Positions 1 to 5,664 of a stretch of 9,577 nucleotides of DNA are shown piece by piece. The number at the start of each line of letters is the position of its first letter. Position 1 is the first letter of the stretch. Source of the DNA: an uncultured Opitutaceae bacterium (lineage in GTDB: Bacteria; Verrucomicrobiota; Verrucomicrobiia; Opitutales; Opitutaceae); NCBI GenBank assembly GCA_937128785.1, contig CAKZMS010000218.1, positions 1 through 9,577 of the forward strand. Reading direction: 5' to 3'. The translations under genes were made by a program, and so were the position numbers. The notes below the pieces were generated by a model. The model saw nothing but the letters and a program-made list of their open reading frames with translations. It was not told where the DNA came from and made no database searches.

Positions 1-2
1 TG

Positions 3-839
3 GAAGTGGTCGCGCGCTGGGAGAATGGCGGTATGCCGGGAACGCAGGTTTACGAGGCCAGCGATGAAATCGACGTGGATACCGATCACCCCATGGACCC
101 GGTTGTCGCAGGTCTCTACGAACGCCGGTATCGGGACGCCAAACTCGTGATCGAAAATACCTTGCCCCTGGAACTGGAGCGGCAGGCGAGCATGGCGATG
201 GTCGTCGAGAGTGCCCGCACGTTGGGCAAGCTCGATGAGGCGGAACGGGCGCTGAACGAACTGATCTCGGTGACGGACAATGAGCGACTGATCACAGCGG
301 AGCGCATGGCTCTGGCGGCAGCGCGAGGCGATCGGGTGGGCACGGCCCAGGCTGCGGCCGCGGTGCGCAAGGTGGATCGGCGTCTGCTCGCTTCAAATTT
401 CGGGGTCGGCAATGCCGAAATTTTGGCGGGCAACTGGCTCGAAGCTTCCGATGCTTTTGCCAAGGGATTTGACAACGAAAATGCTGATCCCACCCGTCGC
501 GGCTTCGCGGCCTTGCATGCATACGGGGCGGCCAAGCTGGGTGGGCAAGATCGCACCAAACTAGTTCGCCAAGCCCTTGAAGTCGTTCCGGAAGGGGACT
601 GGATCGAAAGCCTGTTGCGGGCGGCCATCGGAGAAATGGATCGCGAGCAGTTGCTGGCGGCCGCCGATGAGGGGCGCAGTTACGTTGCGACCGGCCAGCG
701 ATGTGAGGCCTATTTTGCGCTGGCCTTTGCGCCCGGCCAGACCTCCGCCGGTCAGCGGGCGGATTTGATCGCTTGCTACGAGACGGGCATGCTCGGATTT
801 ATCGAATACGAGTTCGCCCGCAATTGGCTTCAGACCTAG
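3..839 (+). CDS. TPR-like helical repeat protein, 5' partial
   Basis: The frame is open to the left edge (codon GAA at 3-5), so the gene probably starts outside the window. A GTG at base 6 is only an apparent start. The visible 278 codons are mostly amphipathic helices with TPR-like spacing, such as ARTLGKLDEAERALNELI near residue 70 and GNWLEASDAFAKGF near 145. TPR proteins act as protein-interaction scaffolds. The C-terminal part (GQRCEAYFALAF, then CYETGMLGFIEYEFARNWL) resembles the closing repeat seen in NlpI-type and other bacterial TPR proteins, where a CEAYF helix is followed by a short repeat ending in GFIEY. No membrane segment, signal peptide or catalytic motif is visible in this part; such features may lie upstream. 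The downstream Lpt gene is 135 bp away on the same strand. Specific function is unknown. Confidence 0.65.
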   Translation, partial: EVVARWENGGMPGTQVYEASDEIDVDTDHPMDPVVAGLYERRYRDAKLVIENTLPLELERQASMAMVVESARTLGKLDEAERALNELISVTDNERLITAERMALAAARGDRVGTAQAAAAVRKVDRRLLASNFGVGNAEILAGNWLEASDAFAKGFDNENADPTRRGFAALHAYGAAKLGGQDRTKLVRQALEVVPEGDWIESLLRAAIGEMDREQLLAAADEGRSYVATGQRCEAYFALAFAPGQTSAGQRADLIACYETGMLGFIEYEFARNWLQT

Positions 840-882
840 GGGTCGGTCACACCTCATGCGTGCTCTTTCTGCGGTCGTTTGC

Positions 883-910
883 TTTCTCCAGATCTCTTCG
901 GACCTATCAT
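883..910 (+). promoter_or_regulatory. Candidate sigma-70-type promoter for the Lpt permease
   Basis: A TATCAT box at 905-910 (five of six matches to TATAAT) is preceded, 16 bp upstream, by TTTCTC at 883-888. An alternative -35, TTGCTT at 879-884, would leave a 20-bp spacer. An AGATCT (GATC) site lies inside the spacer. It is the best-looking promoter in the 135-bp gap before the Lpt gene, but it rests on short matches only. Confidence 0.22.
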
Positions 911-950
911 CAATCTTCGGTATTACCGGATCGACGATGACCCGGATGGT

Positions 951-963
951 GTCTGAATCAGAC
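951..963. repeat. Perfect dyad GTCTGA-A-TCAGAC before the Lpt start
   Basis: Two 6-bp arms with a single central base end 11 bp before the ATG at 975. An AACCGGT site follows directly at 965-971. This could be a regulator binding site or a small hairpin at the translation start. No known motif was recognised. Confidence 0.35.
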
Positions 964-974
964 CAACCGGTGAA

Positions 975-2087
975 ATGACGCTGATCGATCGATACATTCT
1001 GAGAGAGTGGTTGGGAGCCCTGGGTTTGGTTCTGGGTGCGACGGTGGGGATGTTGCTCATGCAGTCGATGTATGATGATCTGGGAGATCTGCTGGATGTC
1101 GGAGCGGGCGCTGTGGACATCGTGTTCTATTATGCGGTGAAGTTACCGAGTTTCCTGTCGGTGGTGCTCACGCTTTCGTTGCTGCTCTCCCTGCTTTTCA
1201 CCCTGGGGCGTCTTCACCGCAATCTCGAGATCGCCGCCATGCGGGCGGCTGGACTGAGTCTTTGGCGCATCACCCGGGGGATCTGGGTGGCGGGTGTCTT
1301 GCTGTGCGGGCTGACGTGGTATCTCAACGGCACCGTGATCCCGTGGTCGGTGGAAGCGTCCCGGGACGTTTTGCAGGATTTGCGCATCCGCGGACAAAGC
1401 TCAATTGAACAGGTCGACCGGGTTGAGGCCGTGAATTCGGTGGCGTTTGATAACCGGCAGGAACGGCGGATGTGGTTCATGAACCGCTACAGTCGTTACA
1501 CGTCTCGCGGTTATGGGGTGACGGTTACCGAGTTGGACTCCGACCGACGGGAAAAGACCCGACTACACGCCCGGGAAGCCTGGTTCGATGAAGATGCCGA
1601 TGGTTGGGTATTCCGCGAAGGGCGCGAAACTTGGATCGACCCGGACACGGGCGAAGTTCAGCGAACCCTCGCCTTCGAAGAGCACTTTGTCGGGCATTAC
1701 CGGGAGGATCCCGATCTCATGCTGGTCTTTGATCAACGCCCCCAGGATCTGTCGTTTTTTGAGTTGGAGCGGGTCATCGCTTTTCACCAGGCGGAAGATG
1801 ATCCAAAGGTGAAACAGTATGCGGTCCGGTATTTCAGCCTGCTCGCGGAAACGATGGGTCCGCTTATCATTATCGCCCTGGCCATCCCCTTTGCCGTGGC
1901 CGGTGTGCGGGTGAATCCGGCCGTGGGTGTATCCAAATCGATTGGTCTGTTTTTACTCTACTTCGTTCTCTTCAAAGCAAGTACCGCCATGGGGGGAAGG
2001 GGCGCGCTCGATCCCATGTGGGCTGCGCTGGCTCCCAATCTGATTATGTTGGGACTCGGGGTGTTCCTGATGTCCCGGGTGCGTTGA
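975..2087 (+). CDS. LptF/LptG family lipopolysaccharide export permease
   Basis: This 370-aa protein belongs to the YjgP/YjgQ (LptF/LptG) family. These inner-membrane subunits pair with the ATPase LptB to extract LPS and pass it to the LptC-LptA bridge. Family features in order: an N-terminal helix pair beginning IDRYILREWLGALGLVLG (about 4-34 and 58-80); a cytoplasmic coupling segment, EIAAMRAAGLSLWRI (85-99), expected to contact LptB; a third helix (103-122); a periplasmic beta-rich domain (about 130-270); and three C-terminal helices (about 285-310, 315-338, 345-367). The ATG at 975 is the only usable start, because an in-frame TGA lies at 954-956. No Shine-Dalgarno sequence is evident. 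The family is certain, but LptF cannot be told from LptG here. The usual partner gene is not adjacent, and dgkA converges 29 bp downstream with no clear terminator between them. Confidence 0.92.
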   Translation: MTLIDRYILREWLGALGLVLGATVGMLLMQSMYDDLGDLLDVGAGAVDIVFYYAVKLPSFLSVVLTLSLLLSLLFTLGRLHRNLEIAAMRAAGLSLWRITRGIWVAGVLLCGLTWYLNGTVIPWSVEASRDVLQDLRIRGQSSIEQVDRVEAVNSVAFDNRQERRMWFMNRYSRYTSRGYGVTVTELDSDRREKTRLHAREAWFDEDADGWVFREGRETWIDPDTGEVQRTLAFEEHFVGHYREDPDLMLVFDQRPQDLSFFELERVIAFHQAEDDPKVKQYAVRYFSLLAETMGPLIIIALAIPFAVAGVRVNPAVGVSKSIGLFLLYFVLFKASTAMGGRGALDPMWAALAPNLIMLGLGVFLMSRVR

Positions 2088-2116
2088 TCAGGCAGCGGGC
2101 GGTTCGTTCAGTGACC

Positions 2117-2560
2117 TCAGTGCACGATCCAGTCACCGATCCGGCGCCATACGGCGTTGGATGGCCAGAGTAGGATGACCCAAACAACGATGGCATTGAT
2201 GTAGGCCAGAAAAACCGCCGCGCTCCCCATGTCCTTGATGCGTTTGGCCAGCGGGTGCAGCTCCGGGCGCAGGTAATCGATGGTCCATTCGATGGCCGAA
2301 TTGAGCAGTTCGACGATCATGATGAGGATAAGTGATGCGATCATGACCGCGGTAGAGACCGCGTTGACGGGCAAAATCACCGCGAAGGGAACGAGCAGGA
2401 TGACAAAGAGAAAGTCCTCCCGGAAAGAAGGCTCGTGCTTCATCGCCGCAAAAAACCCGTCCACCGAATACCGAATTGAGGCGAAGAAGTTACGCAGGTT
2501 GCGGCGCTTCACTTCGTCTTCCCCGGCTGCGGCCGAGGTGGTGTTGGGTTTGTCGTCCAC
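2117..2560 (-). CDS. dgkA: Diacylglycerol kinase (DgkA family)
   Basis: This small trimeric inner-membrane kinase phosphorylates diacylglycerol to phosphatidic acid, recycling lipid left over from envelope glycan synthesis. The 147-aa sequence carries the family signature ELLNSAIEWTID (84-95), holding the equivalents of E. coli E69, N72 and E76, followed by H102 and AKRIKDMGSAAV (105-116) with the K-D pair. An upstream HEPSFRED segment (42-49) matches the E. coli EAAFRQE region. Three membrane helices are visible (about 50-66, 68-90, 113-132). The polar extension of about 25 residues at the N-terminus is longer than in E. coli (about 121 aa in total). The start is GTG at 2560; no in-frame ATG lies nearby. 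It follows seqA by 62 bp on the same strand and may be co-transcribed, although a hairpin lies between them. Confidence 0.95.
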   Translation of the reverse strand: MDDKPNTTSAAAGEDEVKRRNLRNFFASIRYSVDGFFAAMKHEPSFREDFLFVILLVPFAVILPVNAVSTAVMIASLILIMIVELLNSAIEWTIDYLRPELHPLAKRIKDMGSAAVFLAYINAIVVWVILLWPSNAVWRRIGDWIVH

Positions 2561-2588
2561 CTTTTCACGCTGAGGCAGCAGGACTCGC

Positions 2589-2610
2589 CGCGAAAGTCAG
2601 AACTTTCGCG
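2589..2610. repeat. Nine-bp perfect hairpin between seqA and dgkA
   Basis: The arms CGCGAAAGT (2589-2597) and ACTTTCGCG (2602-2610) are perfect inverse complements around a CAGA loop. Three more outer pairs (ACT/AGT) are possible across a three-base bulge. It sits 13 bp after the seqA stop. No T-run follows on the minus strand, so it does not look like a classical Rho-independent terminator. It could stabilise mRNA ends or attenuate transcription into dgkA. Confidence 0.6.
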
Positions 2611-2622
2611 AGTTTGGCGGAA

Positions 2623-3126
2623 CTATCTTCCCGTGAGAAAACCGAATCGACTCGTGGGGCGACGCATGCCGATCGCGTTGCAGGTGACTTCGACGATCTC
2701 CTCGGGGTATCCACAGAAATCGAGCACCCGGGTGAGGAACCGACGTTTGGTCGGGGTATCGATGTTCATGATCGCCCAGTAGGGGGTGTGGGGAATCTGC
2801 CTGGCCTGATTGTATTGGCTTTGAGCGATGATTTCCTCGCGAGTCATCGAGAGGTGGCGGCGACCCCGATTCAGCGACAGGATGTATTCACGAAAGTCCG
2901 CCGGGTGCTGGTCCGCCACCCAGCCCAGGATCGCGAGGTATTTGTCGGAGTCTTTGTGCAGGCTGCGAAAATCAGCGGTGGAAAGATAGACGAGCAGGGG
3001 ATTGTCCGATGCCGGACCGCCGAGATTCAACAGGCGGGCCAGCACATCGTTGGGCTGTTGATTGAAGTCCGTCGTGAGTTTTTTGAGCTCTTCGTAAACT
3101 TCATCCGTGACTTCGATCTTCTTCAT
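2623..3126 (-). CDS. seqA: SeqA-like hemimethylated-GATC sequestration protein
   Basis: The 167-aa protein resembles E. coli SeqA (181 aa) end to end. E. coli SeqA binds pairs of hemimethylated GATC sites behind the fork, blocks re-initiation at oriC and organises new DNA. Residues 1-35 (MKKIEVTDEVYEEL, then PNDVLARLL) match the N-terminal oligomerisation domain, whose E. coli sequence begins MKTIEVDDELY and has SDILRRML. After a shortened linker, residues 61-152 match the DNA-binding domain: FREYILSLNRGRRH lines up with FAEATESLHGRTRV, and IPHTPYWAIMNIDT with VPGTPYWVITNTNT. Of the two Asn residues that I recall contacting the methylated A-T pair (N150, N152), the first is kept (N121) and the second is Asp (D123). 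An R-G-R-R group (87-90) falls near E. coli R116-R118. The ATG at 3126 gives the matching N-terminus; no Shine-Dalgarno is present. No dam methylase gene lies in the window. Confidence 0.88.
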   Translation of the reverse strand: MKKIEVTDEVYEELKKLTTDFNQQPNDVLARLLNLGGPASDNPLLVYLSTADFRSLHKDSDKYLAILGWVADQHPADFREYILSLNRGRRHLSMTREEIIAQSQYNQARQIPHTPYWAIMNIDTPTKRRFLTRVLDFCGYPEEIVEVTCNAIGMRRPTSRFGFLTGR

Positions 3127-3138
3127 TTCATGAACAGA

Positions 3139-3152
3139 TTGAACCGGTTCAA
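3139..3152. promoter_or_regulatory. Perfect 14-bp palindrome upstream of seqA, candidate operator
   Basis: TTGAACCGGTTCAA is a perfect palindrome ending 12 bp before the seqA ATG (3126). Read on the minus strand, it lies just after a TTGCAA box (3158-3163), where a repressor would occlude a promoter or the ribosome-loading region. No Shine-Dalgarno is present in this leader. The palindrome is certain; the operator role is inference. Confidence 0.5.
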
Positions 3153-3207
3153 CCGATTTGCAACGTTTAAGCGGTGAGATGGGTTAGCTGGGGCAGATGC
3201 GAGTACG

Positions 3208-3293
3208 CAGATCTGAAATCGGGTCGAACCCGCAATGTCTTGGGTGGACTTCTGCCGAAAGGACAGAAGCAACACTCCCGTCGTCAGGACGAC
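3208..3293. other. Cluster of three small hairpins in the seqA upstream region
   Basis: Within 86 bp, between the end of the 65-aa ORF and the seqA leader, lie three inverted repeats and one palindromic GATC site. CAGATCTG is at 3208-3215. CGGG-TCGAA-CCCG is at 3220-3232. A hairpin at 3249-3269 has arms CTTCTGCC and GGACAGAAG (one bulged A) around a GAAA tetraloop. GTCGTC-AG-GACGAC is at 3280-3293, directly after the stop of the ORF. This may be a structured 5' leader or small RNA for seqA on the minus strand, or tandem processing or termination signals of the upstream transcript. No T-run is present. Confidence 0.4.
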
Positions 3294-3491
3294 CTAGCTG
3301 TCAGAGTTCTGCCCGATTTTGAATGCGGTGAAGTCATTGCAGACCCCCTCGTAAGCACGATCCTGTTTGTAGATTTGGAGGATCCGCGCGTGCTCCGCGT
3401 CGTCGGTCGGAAAAATACGCGGTGGTTCGCCCTTGAGAAACAAGGCCGTGTAAGAACGACGTCGATCGACGATGCGGCGTATGACGAGCAT
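3294..3491 (-). CDS. Small hypothetical protein (65 aa)
   Basis: I do not recognise this protein. From the ATG at 3491 it is basic at the N-terminus (RRIVDRRRSY) and then mixed polar, with GEPPRIFPTDDAEHARI and CNDFTAFKIGQ, which read like a real folded protein. An AGGA at 3498-3501 (plus-strand TCCT), six bases before the ATG, is the clearest Shine-Dalgarno in the window and supports this start. However, the frame stays open upstream to the oxygenase stop at 3555, and those codons spell a membrane-like stretch (LGWVLAIYALGFGMLVI) that runs into the ORF. No ATG, GTG or TTG precedes that stretch, only an ATT at 3510-3512. The true product may therefore be a single-pass membrane protein of about 80 aa with a non-standard start. 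The overlapping plus-strand ORF (3174-3503) looks less protein-like. Confidence 0.55.
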   Translation of the reverse strand: MLVIRRIVDRRRSYTALFLKGEPPRIFPTDDAEHARILQIYKQDRAYEGVCNDFTAFKIGQNSDS

Positions 3492-3522
3492 GCCGAATCC
3501 TAGGGCATAAATAGCTAAAACC

Positions 3523-3537
3523 CAACCGAGTCGGTTG
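3523..3537 (-). terminator. Dyad CAACCGA-G-TCGGTTG, possible weak terminator
   Basis: The 7-bp arms are perfect. On the minus strand, 17 bases after the oxygenase stop, this can form a six-pair stem with a three-base loop followed by GGTTTT. That would make a weak Rho-independent terminator for the oxygenase gene. It could equally be a protein-binding site for the next ORF. CAACCGA also occurs at 3150-3156, next to the seqA palindrome. Confidence 0.35.
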
Positions 3538-3554
3538 AATTTAGGCGGCCAAAC

Positions 3555-4172
3555 TTAGCGCCAGGCGTAGTTGAAGCTGATCGAGATGCGCTCCTCCTCG
3601 GATTGATTGGCGGGAACTTCGTGACGCAACCAGCTTTCAAACAGGACGACATTGCCAGCCACCGCCGGGTAGGTGATGAATGTCTCGTTGATCGGTTGGA
3701 CCTTCGATTTCCGCGGGGGCGCGGCCATGAAGCGGTCCAGCCGCGGGTCTTCGAATTTGATGCCCGGGCAACCTTCGGGCGTGCGCACGTAGTAGGTCCC
3801 GCTGATGAATGACAGCGGATGTAGGTGCAGTCCGTGCGTGGTGAAAGGTGGCATCACATTCACCCAGCAATCCGTCATGAACACCTCGCGGCCGCGCAGA
3901 TCAAAATCCAAGGCCTTGGCGTAAGCGCGGACGTGCTTGCCGATCTTCTTCTCCAGTCCTTCGAAGGTGGAGGAGAAGCGGTGCAATTCGTTCATCGAGG
4001 CATAGCTCGTGTAGCCGCCGGGGTAGTTGGCGGCCGACCATTTGCGGCCATCGACATCGAAGGCCTCCAACTGCTCGCACTCTTGGGCGAGCTCGTCGTT
4101 GAGCTTGGCCGTCCCGCGCTTTTGGAGCGGTTCACTATAGACAGACGTGGCGAAATGAATGCGGGTGCTCAT
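3555..4172 (-). CDS. Putative 2OG-Fe(II) oxygenase, TIGR02466-like
   Basis: From the ATG at 4172 the product is 205 aa. It resembles the TIGR02466 family of putative 2-oxoglutarate/Fe(II)-dependent oxygenases, whose substrates are mostly unknown. The core motif, TTHGLHLHPLSFISGTYYV (111-129), supplies His ligands and the SGTYYV strand. FEDPR (140-144) follows, and then the distal part GNVVLFESWLRHEV (173-186), in which H184 is the likely second-half Fe ligand. RISISFNYAW (195-204) supplies R195 for 2-oxoglutarate; the family typically ends this way. The frame runs upstream to a TTG at 4211, but the stretch before MSTRIHF is not family-like, so the ATG is preferred. No signal peptide is seen, so the protein should be cytoplasmic. 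It starts 40 bp after the TPR gene's stop on the same strand. Confidence 0.82.
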   Translation of the reverse strand: MSTRIHFATSVYSEPLQKRGTAKLNDELAQECEQLEAFDVDGRKWSAANYPGGYTSYASMNELHRFSSTFEGLEKKIGKHVRAYAKALDFDLRGREVFMTDCWVNVMPPFTTHGLHLHPLSFISGTYYVRTPEGCPGIKFEDPRLDRFMAAPPRKSKVQPINETFITYPAVAGNVVLFESWLRHEVPANQSEEERISISFNYAWR

Positions 4173-4212
4173 GTTCTCTGGGAGGAAGGAGGGGAACCCG
4201 CCTCGATTCAAA

Positions 4213-5664
4213 TCATGAATCGGTCGGGGCAGCGGAAATCGGAATCAAAGCGTAACGGGTTTCTCGGGGAATTGGCAGAATTAACGAAATTTCGGGGATG
4301 CGCGTCCGGATGTTCCCCGGTTGAAGGTCAAACAACGGGTCCGGCGGATCAAAACCCAAGTCTGCCAGCACGTGATCGGCCAGTCTGGTTTCGCCGCGGA
4401 GGCGGGCCAGCACCCAGAGCGCGGCGAGTGAGGAGCGGTCTTGCGGTGGAATCCGTATCCGCAGCAGTCGCAGCGAGGCTGGATTGCCACTGAGCAAGGC
4501 GACCGCAACCATGCGATCGTAGTGATTCGGGGTGGGTTCAAAGGGAATGATCTCCCGCCAGGCGTAGTCCATCAGGAGAGGAGACACGTCGGGCTCCAAG
4601 GTGGCCCAATCTGCCAGAGCGGTTTCAAAGGCCGATAACTGGGCCCGATCCTGGTTCAAGGCGCTGCGGGCGGCTGCGCGGTCTCCCGCGATGAGGAGCA
4701 GTTCCCAGCGCAAGCGGGCGAGCAGCGGTTCTGGCATTGCAAGCTTGAGGGTGTCTTCAACGATCTGGTCCCAGGCGGGTTCGTGGACGGTAGCCCGGGC
4801 CGCTTGCAACAGCACGTTGAAGTCGGCGGTATCGTCTGCGGATGCGTGCGAGTCCTCCTGATGGCCCGGTTCGCGGGCGGTGTAGGCCAAGGGGATCAAC
4901 CACGCATGGTTGCGGTACCCGCTCAGGCGCCACTCCTCCCAAGCTTGTTCATGGAGGGACCCCAGCCGAAAACTGCCCAACATGGCATCGTGATGAACAA
5001 GGGCGATGTGATGGCGCCGATGGGGCAAGCGCATCTCCAATTCGGAGAAGATCCGCTCTGATTCGGCGTACTGTCGCGTGAATTCCATGATCCGAGCCAG
5101 CAGCAGCGCGCTGTCTTCCCGGCTGGGGTCAACGGCGTAGGCCGAGGACAGCGCCTTGATTGCCGTCGGGTAATCTCCGGCGGCCAAGGCCGTGGCGGCC
5201 AACGCTTGAAAGTGCCGGCCCCGTGCGGGGTCGATGTTTTTCCAAGCGGGAGGCCAGACGCAGTCACTCCATCGCACTTCCCTGAGACCTTGCCCCTGGA
5301 GAATGGCCCACCACGTGGTGGTGGTCACCAGGTGGAGGCCGCCCGCCAGCAGCAGAGCGGTGACCATAGCTCTTCCCCAAAAGGGACGGACATTCTCTCG
5401 ATCAAGATGACAACGCCATCCGGCCTCGGTAGCCCGGAGTGCCGGACAGACGAATCGAAAACGGGCCGGCACGGCCAACTCCAGGGAGGCTTCGCAGCGG
5501 GTTTCACCCGCCCGCCCGGAATCGCTCAGACTTTGGCAGGGGCACTTTCGCCGCCCTCCGAACCACGCAAAACGGGTTTTACTCCAATTCCAACGGACCA
5601 TGCCCCAAGCGATCCAGCAGGCATCGTGGAGTCCGTCCCGCACGACGTGGAGCAGCCGGGTCAC
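4213..5664 (-). CDS. Cys-rich membrane-anchored TPR protein, unknown function
   Basis: I do not recognise this 483-aa protein. The N-terminal 98 residues carry a Cys cluster (C41, C43, C57, C73, C85), including CPC and a GWRC, with spacing that could bind zinc but fits no ribbon I know. Aromatic residues abound just before it. One membrane helix follows (about 99-122), so the Cys region is probably cytoplasmic and the rest periplasmic. From about 145 the chain is helical-repeat, with a clear TPR-like start (RHFQALAATALAAGDYPTAIKALSSAY, split over 150-176) continuing to about 460. The GTG start at 5664 overlaps the upstream stop (GTGA), suggesting translational coupling; an ATG at 5601 is the alternative. 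Its position after gspD and the gspE remnant suggests a link to secretion or the envelope, but nothing in the sequence shows this. Confidence 0.75.
   Translation of the reverse strand: MTRLLHVVRDGLHDACWIAWGMVRWNWSKTRFAWFGGRRKCPCQSLSDSGRAGETRCEASLELAVPARFRFVCPALRATEAGWRCHLDRENVRPFWGRAMVTALLLAGGLHLVTTTTWWAILQGQGLREVRWSDCVWPPAWKNIDPARGRHFQALAATALAAGDYPTAIKALSSAYAVDPSREDSALLLARIMEFTRQYAESERIFSELEMRLPHRRHHIALVHHDAMLGSFRLGSLHEQAWEEWRLSGYRNHAWLIPLAYTAREPGHQEDSHASADDTADFNVLLQAARATVHEPAWDQIVEDTLKLAMPEPLLARLRWELLLIAGDRAAARSALNQDRAQLSAFETALADWATLEPDVSPLLMDYAWREIIPFEPTPNHYDRMVAVALLSGNPASLRLLRIRIPPQDRSSLAALWVLARLRGETRLADHVLADLGFDPPDPLFDLQPGNIRTRIPEISLILPIPRETRYALIPISAAPTDS

Noticed and set aside
2589..2610. 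Rho-independent terminator after seqA
   Set aside because: The stem is good but no T-run follows on the minus strand, so it is reported only as a hairpin.
3127..3152. LexA (SOS) box before seqA
   Set aside because: The GAAC and GTTC halves are two bases apart. The LexA motifs I know have longer spacers, and no TGTTC-N4-GAACA site is present.
2476..3177. 233-aa plus-strand ORF opposite seqA and the dgkA start
   Set aside because: The minus strand encodes clear SeqA and DgkA sequences in the same place. The plus-strand product shows no family features.
3219..3236. tRNA-like T-arm (minus-strand GGGTTCGACCC)
   Set aside because: A proper 5-bp stem with a 7-base loop cannot be formed, and no acceptor, D or anticodon arms fit around it.
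3825..4493. 222-aa plus-strand ORF across the oxygenase and TPR genes
   Set aside because: It spans two opposite-strand genes and their gap, and the low-complexity product is typical of a shadow.
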